Shown: positions 9,850 to 18,735, counted from the stretch's first letter. The stretch is DNA of 64,000 nt from Cognatishimia maritima (GCF_900129685.1 NZ_FQWM01000001.1:620001-684000); one strand, 5' to 3'. Numbers and translations: made by a program. The notes: generated from the sequence alone by a model not told the origin.

Positions 9850-10603
9850 CCCGCGCCATCTCTTTGATCTGACAGGCAAAGTCGCCTGTGTGACCGGGGC
9901 CAGTTCCGGCCTTGGTCGGCGCGCGGCTTTGGCGCTGGCGTCGGCGGGCGCGCAGGTCATTGTGGTGGCACGCCGCGCAGATGCTTTGGACAGCCTCTGT
10001 GCCGAGATTGGGCCAGAGTCAGCCGCTGTTGCCACCGACATCGCGGACCGCAGCGCGATGGAAGACATCGCGAAAGAGATCGCAGCGCCCTTTGGCGCGC
10101 CAGACATTCTTGTGCATGCCGCCGGGTTGAACACCCGCGAGGCCGCCGACGACGTTACCGATCACGGGTGGGATCAGACCCTCGCGATCAACCTATCCGC
10201 CCCATTTTTCCTCTCGCAGGCTTTGGTCCCCGCGATGAAGGAAAAGGGTTGGGGGCGCATTGTGAACTTTGCCTCTTTGCAGAGCACACGCGCCTTCCCG
10301 GGGGGGATTGCCTATGGGGCGACCAAGGGAGGGGTTGGCCAATTGACGCGCGCAATGGCCGAGGCCTGGTCGCCCCATGGCGTCACTGCAAACGCCATTG
10401 GGCCGGGGTTTTTCCCGACCGAATTGACCGCTGCTGTGTTCAATGACCCAGAGCGCGCGGCCCGCAATGCCGCGCAAACCTGCATTGGTCGCAATGGCAC
10501 ATTGGAAGACATCGACGGCCCGCTTTTGTTTCTTTGCTCTGATGCGTCAAGTTATGTAACCGGGCAAATCTTGATGGTTGACGGGGGGTTCACTGCGAAA
10601 TGA
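9842..10603 (+). CDS. hpsO: SDR-family oxidoreductase, HpsO-like
   Basis: 253 aa. The Rossmann nucleotide-binding motif is TGASSGLG (residues 18-25), HAAGLN is the NAAG-type motif, and the catalytic set is Ser in NFASLQS with Tyr and Lys in YGATKGG (the usual YxxxK). The C-terminal VTGQILMVDGG is standard. The ATG lies inside the hpsN stop region (8-bp overlap), so the two are translationally coupled. HpsO in known DHPS clusters is a DHPS 2-dehydrogenase that helps interconvert enantiomers. The assignment rests on position in the operon. Confidence 0.72.
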   Translation: MRDPRHLFDLTGKVACVTGASSGLGRRAALALASAGAQVIVVARRADALDSLCAEIGPESAAVATDIADRSAMEDIAKEIAAPFGAPDILVHAAGLNTREAADDVTDHGWDQTLAINLSAPFFLSQALVPAMKEKGWGRIVNFASLQSTRAFPGGIAYGATKGGVGQLTRAMAEAWSPHGVTANAIGPGFFPTELTAAVFNDPERAARNAAQTCIGRNGTLEDIDGPLLFLCSDASSYVTGQILMVDGGFTAK

Positions 10604-11580
10604 AAGCCCTTGTTTATGAAGGCGTTGAAACGCTTGGCTATCGCGATGTTGCGATGCCCGTGCCGCAGGGCGGCGAGCATCTGATCAAGGTCGAAGCGGT
10701 TGGCATTTGCGGCTCTGACATGCATGCCTATTTGGGGCACGATAACCGCCGCCCTGCCCCCTTGATCCTTGGTCACGAGGGCGCCGGCACCATTGTTGGC
10801 GGGCCAAAGGACGGCGCGCGCGTCACGATCAATCCGCTTGTCACCTGTGGCACCTGCCCGGCTTGCCGCGCGGGACGAGAGAACCTTTGCCCGGAACGAC
10901 AGATCATTTCGATGCCACCGCGCGAAGGGGCCTTTGCGCAATATGTGACCATGCCAGAGCGTAATCTGGTGCCTGTGCCGGATCACGTGTCCATGCAGGT
11001 TGCGGCCCTCGCAGAGCCTTTGGCGGTCAGTTGGCACGCGGCACGTCTGGCGCTTGATGCGCTGCATCCCAGCATGGATCGCCAAGCCCTTGTCATTGGC
11101 GGAGGTGCAATCGGGCTGGCTGCGGCGCTTGCGCTGACGGCGATGGACGTTTCGGATGTAACCATTGTCGAGTCGAACGCAAATCGGCGGCAGTTTCTGA
11201 TTAAGAACTGCGGTCAGACTGTTGTCGAAAAGGCCACTACAGCTTGCCCGATTGTCATCGACGCCGTTGGTTTCGCCGCGACGCGCGCCACGGCCTCAGC
11301 CTTGGCCCTGCCCGGTGGGGTGATTGCACACATTGGTTTGGGCGAAGACACCGGCGGGCTGGATGTGCGGCGCTTAACGCTGCAAGAAATCACCTTTGTC
11401 GGCACCTACGCCTATACAATGCAGGACTTCCGCGACACCGCGCAGGCGATTTTTGACGGCCGGTTTGGTGCGCTCAATTGGATTGAAAACCGACCGCTGT
11501 CTGACGGCGCGCAGGCCTTTGCCGACCTACGACGCGGGGCCGTGGCGACGCCGAAAATCATACTTGATCCATGGAACTAA
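10600..11580 (+). CDS. hpsP: Zinc-dependent alcohol dehydrogenase, HpsP-like
   Basis: 326-residue medium-chain dehydrogenase. The catalytic-zinc region is GICGSDMHAYLGHDN and LILGHEGAGTIV (Cys, His, Glu). The structural-zinc cysteines are in CGTCPACRAGRENLC, and the Rossmann motif is VIGGGAIGLAAA. It starts at an ATGA overlap with the SDR. In DHPS clusters HpsP works with HpsO on C2 of dihydroxypropanesulfonate. It is somewhat shorter than the 340-350 aa usual for the family. The precise reaction is inferred. Confidence 0.7.
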   Translation: MKALVYEGVETLGYRDVAMPVPQGGEHLIKVEAVGICGSDMHAYLGHDNRRPAPLILGHEGAGTIVGGPKDGARVTINPLVTCGTCPACRAGRENLCPERQIISMPPREGAFAQYVTMPERNLVPVPDHVSMQVAALAEPLAVSWHAARLALDALHPSMDRQALVIGGGAIGLAAALALTAMDVSDVTIVESNANRRQFLIKNCGQTVVEKATTACPIVIDAVGFAATRATASALALPGGVIAHIGLGEDTGGLDVRRLTLQEITFVGTYAYTMQDFRDTAQAIFDGRFGALNWIENRPLSDGAQAFADLRRGAVATPKIILDPWN

Positions 11581-11627
11581 ATGAACTGCTGCCCGGCACC
11601 GCCGGTGCCTCCTTGAAAGGGACCCCC

Positions 11628-12134
11628 ATGAATATCGACAAGAAGATCGCAGATGATTTTGTCGCCAACGGCGTTTCATTTGTCACCACCGTGCCCTGCA
11701 AGCAATTGGCGGGCGTCATCGAGGAAGTCGACAAACGCGACGACATTTTCCACATCCCGTCCAACAAAGAAGACGAAGGCATGGGCCTCTGTGCGGGCGC
11801 TTGGATGGGCGGAAAACGCCCCGCTATCATCATGCAAAACACCGCAATCGGTGTGACCCTGAACACTTTGGCGACGCTGATCCAATATTACCGCATGCCA
11901 CTGCCGATGCTGATCTCTTATCGCGGTGAATTACGAGAGCCGGTGGCCTGTCAGGTGGAAATGGCGGTGCATACCAAGGCACTATTGGCACAGCTGAACA
12001 TCCCGACCTACCACTTTCACTGGCAGAAAGACGTCGAGGAATTCGACAATATTCTGAAATACACGTTTATGTGCAACAAGCCCGTCGCGATCCTGACCGA
12101 CGCGAACTTTTGGGGAGGCTATGGCGACCAATGA
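11628..12134 (+). CDS. comD: Sulfopyruvate decarboxylase, alpha subunit
   Basis: 168 aa from ATG 11628, which has AAAGGGA 6 bp upstream. A longer in-frame ATG at 11571 would overlap hpsP and lacks such a site. This is the N-terminal (pyrimidine-binding) half of a thiamine-diphosphate enzyme: VTTVPCKQLAGVI, then the glutamate in SNKEDEGMGLCAGAWMGG, then MQNTAIGVTLNTL. With comE it decarboxylates 3-sulfopyruvate to sulfoacetaldehyde. The split two-gene form is characteristic of ComDE; phosphonopyruvate decarboxylase is the main relative and is usually one chain. Confidence 0.87.
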   Translation: MNIDKKIADDFVANGVSFVTTVPCKQLAGVIEEVDKRDDIFHIPSNKEDEGMGLCAGAWMGGKRPAIIMQNTAIGVTLNTLATLIQYYRMPLPMLISYRGELREPVACQVEMAVHTKALLAQLNIPTYHFHWQKDVEEFDNILKYTFMCNKPVAILTDANFWGGYGDQ

Positions 12135-12685
12135 TCCGTTCTGAAATTCTGAAAGACATCGCGCCGATCCTGCGGGACCAGCTTGTGGTTTGCAATATTG
12201 GCATTCCCAGTCAGGAATTGCATGCAATCGACGACCAGCCCAGCAATTTCTATATGCTGGGCACCATGGGGCTGGCCTCCTCCATCGGTTTGGGGCTGGC
12301 GTTGGCGCAGCCAAAACCGGTGATCGTGATTGATGGGGACGGTTCTGTTCTGACAAACCTTGGCACCTTGCCCACCATCGGCAACAATGCCCCGCCGAAC
12401 TATATATTGGTGATCATCGACAACGGCTCCTATGGTTCCACCGGGGATCAGCCAACCTATGCCGGGCAGAAGACAGATTTGGCCGGAATGGCTCGCGCTG
12501 CTGGGTGTGATCGCGTGGTTGAGGTACAAGATGTCGATACCGGCAAGGCGCTGAAAGAAGCGCTGGCGGCGGGTGAAGCCACCGTGCTTGTCGTGAAGTG
12601 CCAAAGCGGGAATGCTAAGATGCCTGTCATCACGATGGACCCGGTTGTCATCCGGGATCGCTTTATGAAAGCGGTGGCCGGGTGA
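12131..12685 (+). CDS. comE: Sulfopyruvate decarboxylase, beta subunit
   Basis: 184 aa, starting at the ATGA overlap with comD with GGGGAGG upstream; an earlier in-frame codon at 12071 lies inside comD and is unlikely. It carries the thiamine-diphosphate/Mg2+ motif, GDGSVLTNLG followed about 26 residues later by DNGSYGSTG. It forms the cofactor-binding half of the decarboxylase. The product sulfoacetaldehyde would go to Xsc and Pta, which are not in this window. Confidence 0.87.
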   Translation: MIRSEILKDIAPILRDQLVVCNIGIPSQELHAIDDQPSNFYMLGTMGLASSIGLGLALAQPKPVIVIDGDGSVLTNLGTLPTIGNNAPPNYILVIIDNGSYGSTGDQPTYAGQKTDLAGMARAAGCDRVVEVQDVDTGKALKEALAAGEATVLVVKCQSGNAKMPVITMDPVVIRDRFMKAVAG

Positions 12686-13788
12686 TACGCGGGTCAGCCA
12701 TCCATTCGGTCGAAGACGCGCGGCAGATCGCGAAACGACGCCTGCCATGGATGGTGTTTGACTATATCGACGGTGCGGCGGGACGCGAAACCGGAGCAGC
12801 ACGAGATCGTGCGGCGCTGGATCAGATCACACTGCGCCCACTCATCCTGCGCGATGTCAGCCAGCGCTCATTGGCGACGACCCTTTTTGGTGCACCAGCT
12901 CAACGCCCCTTCGGCATCGCGCCAATGGCGATGTGCAACCTTGCGGCCCCCGGGGCAGACCTGATGCTGGCGCGTTTGGCTGCAAGATACGAGATACCTC
13001 ATGGGATCTCGACCATCGCCACAACCCCCATGGAAGAGCTGATTGAGGCTGCAGAAGGCCATGCTTGGTTTCAGCTTTATTTCTCGGGCGATGGCAGCGG
13101 GACTTTCAAACTGGTTGAGCGCGCAAAAGACGCCGGGTTTGAAACGCTTGTCCTGACCGCAGATGTCCCGGAACTGGGTCGTCGCTCGCGCGAATTGCGC
13201 CATGGCTTTAAGATACCTTTCCGTTTGGGGCCGCGTCAGATGATTGATTTCGCCCTGCACCCGCGCTGGTCCTTGACGACACTGCGCGCAGGTCGCCCAG
13301 ATATGGCGAATTTCCATAAGCCGGGATTTCGGTTTGACCGTCGCGAAAGCCGGGGCCGTGCGACTTGGGACACGCTTGCGCGGCTGCGCGATGTTTGGCC
13401 CGGCAAATTGGTCGTCAAAGGCGTTCTGGACCTTTCGGATGCAACGCGGCTGCAGGCAGCCGGTGTAGACGCCATTCAGGTCTCCACCCATGGTGCGCGG
13501 CAGTTGGAAGCGGCGCCTGCGGCGATCAGCACTCTCGCTGAATTTCGGGCGGCTTTAGGCCCTGACTTCCCACTGTTTTATGACAGTGGTTTGCGCGGCG
13601 GCGAGGATGTATTGAAAGCCTTGGTGACCGGTGCGGATTTCACTTTTTTTGGGCGCGCATTGCTTTATGGAATTGCAGCGGCTGGCGAGGATGGGCTGCA
13701 GCAGGTCTGGGACGCTTTGACAGCGGAACTTAGCACCGCGATGGCTTTGACCGGGGTGACCGACCTATCGAAGGTACGATCGCAGTAG
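12682..13788 (+). CDS. FMN-dependent 2-hydroxyacid dehydrogenase/oxidase, candidate sulfolactate oxidase
   Basis: 368 aa, GTG start in a GTGA overlap with comE. It is a typical LldD/glycolate-oxidase TIM barrel: WMVFDYIDGAAGRETG at the N-terminus, FMN-site IAPMAMCNLAAPG, WFQLYFSGDG, LVLTADVPELGRR, LVVKGVLDLSDA. The catalytic His and substrate-binding Arg lie in STHGARQLE (normally SNHGGRQLD), and DSGLRGGEDVLKAL completes the barrel. Coupling to comDE places it at the step before decarboxylation. I infer that it oxidises sulfolactate to sulfopyruvate, a job given to SlcC/ComC or SlcD in described pathways. Plain L-lactate oxidation is the alternative. Confidence 0.75.
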   Translation: MIRGSAIHSVEDARQIAKRRLPWMVFDYIDGAAGRETGAARDRAALDQITLRPLILRDVSQRSLATTLFGAPAQRPFGIAPMAMCNLAAPGADLMLARLAARYEIPHGISTIATTPMEELIEAAEGHAWFQLYFSGDGSGTFKLVERAKDAGFETLVLTADVPELGRRSRELRHGFKIPFRLGPRQMIDFALHPRWSLTTLRAGRPDMANFHKPGFRFDRRESRGRATWDTLARLRDVWPGKLVVKGVLDLSDATRLQAAGVDAIQVSTHGARQLEAAPAAISTLAEFRAALGPDFPLFYDSGLRGGEDVLKALVTGADFTFFGRALLYGIAAAGEDGLQQVWDALTAELSTAMALTGVTDLSKVRSQ

Positions 13789-13907
13789 CAGGGAAGCGAA
13801 GGGCCTCCGCTCAACCGCGCTATCGACGATCGGCCGAATTTCCAATGCCAATGCCCATTTGCCTATTGACCTCGAAAACTGGATAAAATACTTCGTCATC
13901 CTACCGA

Positions 13908-13981
13908 GCGGGTATGGTGAAATGGTATCATAAGAGCCTTCCAAGCTTAAGGTGCGGGTTCGATTCCCGCTACCCGCTCCA
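13908..13981 (+). tRNA. tRNA-Gly (anticodon TCC)
   Basis: 74 nt with encoded CCA. Acceptor GCGGGTA pairs with TACCCGC, the anticodon loop is CTTCCAA (TCC), and the T-arm is GCGGGTTCGATTCCCGC. It closely matches the E. coli tRNA-Gly(TCC). The anticodon stem has one apparent A-A mismatch at its outer pair by my alignment. Confidence 0.95.
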
Positions 13982-14030
13982 CTTTAACTTTTCCGCGTAA
14001 AACGCTTATTTTGCTCTGAAAGATCAAAGG

Positions 14031-15410
14031 TTAGTTCAGTGGAACGACCTTGCCGGGATTCAGGATATTCTGAGGGTCCATCGCACGTTTGATGGCCGCC
14101 ATCACGCCCAGCGCCGCGCCGTGTTCTGCGGCCATATAGGGCAATTTTCCAACGCCAACACCATGTTCACCGGTCACCGTGCCGCTGTGTTTCAGCGCCA
14201 GTTCGTTCAACGAGTTCGCGATATTTTTGGCGGCAGCCATTTCCTCGGTACTTTTTGGATCGACAAGGATTTGTAGGTGAAAGTTCCCGTCCCCGACATG
14301 GCCCACAACAGGTGAGATCAGCCCCGCCTGCGCGATGCGTGCTTTGGCTTCGGCAATGCAGGGCGCAAGCGCCGAAATGGGAACACAAACGTCCGTCACG
14401 ACACCGACCGCGCCACTTCGCATGGCGCGTGCGGCGTAATAGGCGTTGTGACGCGCCGACCAGAGTTTCTTATGCGCCTCTGGCATGTCGGCCCATTGAA
14501 AATCAATGACGTTGTGGTCGTTCGCGATGTCTCGGAACAGATCGACCTGTTCAGCCACACCATTGGGGGAGCCATGAAACTCTAGAAACAGATGCGGCAT
14601 CTCGGGCAAGTCAAACGCTTCGTTATAGGCGTTCAGCCCGCGAATTTGCACCTCGTCGATCAATTCGATCCGCGCCATGGGCAAGCCGCTTTGGATGGCC
14701 ACAATTACGCTTTGGACCGCATCGTCAATCTGCTCAAACGCACAGGTCGCAGCCGACATGGTTTCCGGGCGGCCGAACAGGCGCACGGTCAGTTCGGTGA
14801 TGATGCCCAAAGTGCCTTCGGACCCCACGAAAAGGTGGGTCAGATCATAGCCCGCCGAAGACTTGCGTGCACGTGTACCCGTGCGAATGATGGTCCCGTC
14901 CGCCGTGACCACCTCAAGTGCCAAGACGTTTTCGCGCATTGTGCCATAACGCACCGAATTTGTGCCCGATGCCCGCGTAGCAGCCATGCCGCCCATTGTG
15001 GCGTCTGCCCCCGGATCAACGGTAAACATAAGCCCCGTGTCGCGCAGCGCTTCGTTAAGTTCAGTCCGCGTAACGCCCGGCTGAACCACAGCATCCAGAT
15101 CGTCTGGATGAATGTCGAGAACGCGGTTCATACGCATCATATTCAGGGTCAACCCGCCTTTGATCGGCACGACATGTCCTTCGAGCGACGTGCCGACCCC
15201 ATAAGGTACAATGGGGCAGCCGTGTTTGGCGCAGATCTTAACGATTTCTGAAACCTCTTGCGTGGTTTCCGGGAAGGCGACCGCGTCGGGCAAGACCGGT
15301 GTTGTATAGGCCTCATCATGGCTGTGGGTTTCACGGATGGATTGGCCGGTCGACAGCCGCTCTCCCAATAGATCGCGCAGCTCTGCAATGGCTTCTGAAT
15401 GACCCACCAT
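14031..15410 (-). CDS. FAD-linked oxidase, D-lactate/glycolate dehydrogenase (GlcD/DLD) type
   Basis: 459 aa from ATG 15410, which has GGGGAGA upstream. It has an N-terminal FAD-binding PCMH domain (VPYGVGTSLEGHVVP, then VDPGADATMGGMAATRASG), the GSEGTLGIITELTVRL segment and a C-terminal cap with HVGDGNFHLQILVDP and GTVTGEHGVGVGK. It oxidises a 2-hydroxyacid and passes electrons to quinone or cytochrome. It faces the hps/com operon across tRNA-Gly. A membrane-associated sulfolactate dehydrogenase (SlcD) has been described in Roseovarius, so a link to that pathway is possible, but ordinary D-lactate oxidation fits equally. Confidence 0.85.
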   Translation of the reverse strand: MVGHSEAIAELRDLLGERLSTGQSIRETHSHDEAYTTPVLPDAVAFPETTQEVSEIVKICAKHGCPIVPYGVGTSLEGHVVPIKGGLTLNMMRMNRVLDIHPDDLDAVVQPGVTRTELNEALRDTGLMFTVDPGADATMGGMAATRASGTNSVRYGTMRENVLALEVVTADGTIIRTGTRARKSSAGYDLTHLFVGSEGTLGIITELTVRLFGRPETMSAATCAFEQIDDAVQSVIVAIQSGLPMARIELIDEVQIRGLNAYNEAFDLPEMPHLFLEFHGSPNGVAEQVDLFRDIANDHNVIDFQWADMPEAHKKLWSARHNAYYAARAMRSGAVGVVTDVCVPISALAPCIAEAKARIAQAGLISPVVGHVGDGNFHLQILVDPKSTEEMAAAKNIANSLNELALKHSGTVTGEHGVGVGKLPYMAAEHGAALGVMAAIKRAMDPQNILNPGKVVPLN

Positions 15411-16305
15411 GGTCTCTCCCCTCATACTCCTTGGGGTATCCTCTGTGGTTTGGCGGAAAGTTCAAGGGCGCTTTTGAGGATCGACAGCTTCGAAGCTGTC
15501 ATTGACGTTGCCCCACCTGTCGCCCAATTGTCGCCCAATCCCATCTTCCTGATGACCCTCCCGCGCGTCAATCGCATGCGTCGATTGAACGGGCTCAGTC
15601 TGATATCAAACGACGAGGTCGACCCGGAGGGATCGTCCGGCTTGAAACCTACTAGCGTCTATTAGGGAGGCTTGCGCGTGGTTTCGCGTGCATTCTTTAG
15701 CGCCTAGGACAGAATGTTTTCATCCGCTCTTAAGCCGCGCGCCTAGACGCCGATTAACCCTGAGCAAGCCAAGACCACCGCGCGGCGCGTTGGGTTGAGG
15801 CGATCCGCCCGGCAGCGCGCCGCGCGTGAGCCGCGTCGGCATTCCCTTTGTGATCGCGCTGCCTCAACGCTACCCAGAAGCTCAGAAAGAGGCAAAGACA
15901 CCACCTTCTTGGCGTCTATCCACCTGTGACCCAACTTCTCAGCCAAGGTATCTGTGGCAGTAAAGCGCGCATCAACTAAGCGGTGTTGCTTGCTAGCTCC
16001 GCTTCCCAGCCTTCGGTCACCTTACTCTAGGCCTCGGTCGTTTGCGGTGCGCCTTCTCTTCTCTGTTCGCCCTCAATGTCCCCCAGACGTTCTCTCATGG
16101 CATAATTTCTTTGAAAATGTATGGGGGCACGAATCCGCATCGAGTAGCGGCGGGTGCATGAAAATTTCCATGACAAACTCCAACAAAATTCGGATTGATA
16201 TTTCAGACGAGCAGAGAAATGTGCTGCAAAATCGGCATTTTGGATACCGGAACGCCAAAATCATGACGTTAAGTCTTTGTTTTATTGGTTTTTTGGACTG
16301 GGATG
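15411..16305. other. Long region without an intact gene, next to tRNA-Ser
   Basis: About 890 bp with no convincing gene. A minus-strand open stretch at 15743-15946 (beginning MAEKLGHRWIDAKKVVSLPL, a sensible-looking N-terminal half that turns Arg/Cys-rich) looks like a decayed coding remnant. The short direct repeat TGTCGCCCAAT occurs twice near 15518 and 15529. The last 150 bp before the tRNA are AT-richer than the surroundings. Its place on the 3' side of tRNA-Ser is where integrated elements insert, but I found no integrase and no repeat of the tRNA 3' end. Confidence 0.5.
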
Positions 16306-16395
16306 TGGCGGAGGAGGTGGGATTCGAACCCACGAAGGGCGTTAACCCTTGCCGGTTTTCAAGACCGGTGCATTCAACCGCTCTGCCACTCCTCC
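16306..16395 (-). tRNA. tRNA-Ser (anticodon TGA)
   Basis: 90 nt on the minus strand with encoded CCA. It begins GGAGGAGTGGCAGAGCGGTT (class II D-arm), the anticodon loop is CTTGAAA (TGA), a long variable arm (about AAGGGTTAACGCCCTT) follows, and the T-arm is GTGGGTTCGAATCCCAC. Length and variable arm are typical of serine tRNAs. Confidence 0.96.
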
Positions 16396-16609
16396 GGTCG
16401 GGCCTGAGTAAAGGGCTGCGATTGATTCTGAAAGCCCGAATTGGGGAAATTTTGCCGATCCTAGTAAGCAGCCTTTTCACAAACCATGCAGCGCGATAGA
16501 CTGCGTAAAAAGCTGGGGTGCCCAAAATGGGGATGCCCCGGAAAGAACAAAAACGACAGCAAGAAAAGAACGCCGGCTACCGGCGCAACATTCAGGCAAA
16601 GGGCATGTC

Positions 16610-17494
16610 ATGACGCAGATCAACCAACAGCCAAGAACGACGGCGCGCATCGGGCGCGCGCTCTTGATGGTTTCGGCACTTTCAATCGTCGCCGCATGCG
16701 AGGATTTTCAAGGTTTCAACTTTGGCAAGGGCAGCGCGTCTGAGGAAGCCGCCCCCATTCAAAGCACCAAAACTACTTTTGTAGAGCGCGATGTAGAAGC
16801 GCCAGAGGTCTTTTCCGCCAGTGAGGCCGGGCTTTGGGATGGCCGCCCCTCGCTTGGCGGGGTCTGGGTTGCGCATCCTGACGTGTCCGACCCAGAGCGG
16901 GTGATCATTCGCAATCAGGCCAATGGCAATTTCGTGATTGGCGCGCTTTTCCGTCGCGAACGCGCCCTGCCCGGCCCGCGCTTGCAGGTCTCCTCTGATG
17001 CCGCGTCAGCGCTCTCGATGTTGGCAGGTCAGCCGGTTCAGCTAGAGGTCACCGCGCTGCGCCGGGAAGAGACACCCGTTGAGACCGACGTGGAACTGAC
17101 CGAAACGCCACTGGATGTGGCGGCAGAGGTGGAAACCGAAACGCTTGACCCAGTGGCTTCGGCAGCGGCGGCCATTGATGCCGCAGAAAGCGCAAGCACC
17201 GAGCCTGAGGCACCTACTGCGCCAAAGCCAGCGCCAGCTGCAGCGCCGAAACCCTCGAACCTCAGCAAGCCATTCATTCAAATCGGCATCTTCAGCGTGC
17301 AGTCCAATGCCGAAAACACCGCCGCACAGATGCGACGAGCGGGCATGGTGCCCACGGTCAAACCCGGCGAAAGCAATGGCAAGTCCTTCTGGCGCGTTGT
17401 GGTTGGCCCGGCGGCGACCTCTTCTGAACGGGCCGCATTGTTGAAAAAGATCAAGGAAACGGGCTTTACCGATGCTTATGCGGTCACCCATTAA
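16610..17494 (+). CDS. SPOR-domain lipoprotein
   Basis: 294 aa. The N-terminal signal ends in a lipobox (LSIVAAC, Cys at about residue 29), so it should be lipid-anchored. Residues about 60-145 resemble an RlpA-like barrel (GLWDGRPSLGGVWVAHP). A low-complexity Ala/Pro/Glu linker (about 150-215) follows, then a C-terminal SPOR domain (FIQIGIFSVQSNAENTAAQM to the end) that binds denuded glycan strands at the septum. It lies 68 bp before the D,D-carboxypeptidase gene, which supports a cell-wall role. A perfect 6-bp hairpin (16571-16585) lies just upstream. AAAGGG precedes the start. Confidence 0.85.
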   Translation: MTQINQQPRTTARIGRALLMVSALSIVAACEDFQGFNFGKGSASEEAAPIQSTKTTFVERDVEAPEVFSASEAGLWDGRPSLGGVWVAHPDVSDPERVIIRNQANGNFVIGALFRRERALPGPRLQVSSDAASALSMLAGQPVQLEVTALRREETPVETDVELTETPLDVAAEVETETLDPVASAAAAIDAAESASTEPEAPTAPKPAPAAAPKPSNLSKPFIQIGIFSVQSNAENTAAQMRRAGMVPTVKPGESNGKSFWRVVVGPAATSSERAALLKKIKETGFTDAYAVTH

Positions 17495-17562
17495 CTTGGC
17501 GATTGGGATATAATGCGTAGGGCAAAGCGATGGTCAGCGCAGCGGACAAACAGGGGAAACGA

Positions 17563-18735
17563 ATGATGATGTCTTCCGCGAAACACTTCCTTTTGGGGGT
17601 CGTGGCCTCCGCCATGATATCGGTGCCGGCCTGGGCTTTTGAGACCCGCGCCAAGGCGGCGTTTGTGCTCGACCAGACCACGGGCACGATCCTAATGGCG
17701 AAGAATGCGGATGATGCGCTGCCCCCGGCGTCGATGTCCAAACTGATGACGCTTTACATGGCTTTTGAAGCTGTGCGCGATGGCCGCCTGTCGATGGAAG
17801 AAAAGCTGCCCGTTTCGCAACACGCGATGAGCTATGGCGGCTCGACTATGTTTCTGGACACCACGGACCGGGTCAGAGTCGTGGATCTCCTGCGCGGGAT
17901 CATTGTGCTTTCTGGCAATGACGCTTGTGTTGTGATCGCAGAAACCCTTAGCCCGGATGGCACTGAGGCAGGCTTTGCACGGCAGATGACTTTGCGGGCG
18001 CGGCAGTTGGGTATGACAAATTCGACCTTCGCCAACTCCAACGGCTGGCCAGCACCCGGACATTTGATGTCAATGCGCGACCTTGCTTTGTTGGCCAATC
18101 GCCTGATCACGGACTTCCCCGAATTTTACCCGATGTTTGCGGAAACCGAATTTGCCTTTGACGGGCGCGCGCCGCGCAATGTGCAAAACCGCAACCCGCT
18201 GTTGAAACTTGGCATTGGCGCGGATGGTTTGAAAACCGGTCATACGCAGGAAGCTGGCTATGGGCTTGTTGGGTCGGCCAAACAGGCAGGGCGGCGTGTG
18301 ATCTTTGCTGTGTCAGGCATGGAAAGCGTAAGCGACCGCGCCGAAATCTCTGAACAGATCGTCAATTGGGCCTTCCGCCAGTTCAGCGAGCGGCAAGTGC
18401 TGCGGGCGGGCAAACGCATTGCGCAGGCAGATGTCTGGATGGGTGACACGACGAAAGTTGGGCTGGTGTCTGCAGAAGACGTCGACATCCTGCTGCCGGT
18501 GATTGGCCAAAACGATGTTGACGCCGAGGTGGTTTACAACGGCCCCGTACAAGCCCCGATCGCCAAGGGGCAGCAGATTGCGGAACTGGTGATCAGACCG
18601 ATGGACCTGCCTGAAATCCGGGTGCCACTGGTCGCTGAATCTGACGTTGCTGCGGGCGGATTTGCGGTACGCATGCGGACGGCGACCTCTGTTTTGATGA
18701 CACGCTTTGGGCTGACGGCCGGGGGCGCAACTTGA
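17563..18735 (+). CDS. dacC: D-alanyl-D-alanine carboxypeptidase (PBP5/6 type)
   Basis: About 390 aa from ATG 17563, chosen because AGGGG lies 6 bp upstream and the signal peptide (AKHFLLGVVASAMISVPAWA) then starts normally. An ATG at 17530 is in frame. It removes the terminal D-Ala of peptidoglycan pentapeptides in the periplasm. Active-site motifs are SMSK (in ASMSKLMTLY), SGN (in LSGNDACVV) and KTG (in GLKTGHTQEAGYG). The C-terminal PBP5_C beta domain and an end that could bind the membrane follow. It overlaps tmk by 4 bp. Confidence 0.94.
   Translation: MMMSSAKHFLLGVVASAMISVPAWAFETRAKAAFVLDQTTGTILMAKNADDALPPASMSKLMTLYMAFEAVRDGRLSMEEKLPVSQHAMSYGGSTMFLDTTDRVRVVDLLRGIIVLSGNDACVVIAETLSPDGTEAGFARQMTLRARQLGMTNSTFANSNGWPAPGHLMSMRDLALLANRLITDFPEFYPMFAETEFAFDGRAPRNVQNRNPLLKLGIGADGLKTGHTQEAGYGLVGSAKQAGRRVIFAVSGMESVSDRAEISEQIVNWAFRQFSERQVLRAGKRIAQADVWMGDTTKVGLVSAEDVDILLPVIGQNDVDAEVVYNGPVQAPIAKGQQIAELVIRPMDLPEIRVPLVAESDVAAGGFAVRMRTATSVLMTRFGLTAGGAT

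Noticed and set aside
12119-12802. Minus-strand open frame of 227 codons
   Set aside because: Antisense to comE with no recognisable domain.
15954-16499. Plus-strand open frame of 181 codons
   Set aside because: It runs straight through the tRNA-Ser gene and has no ribosome site.
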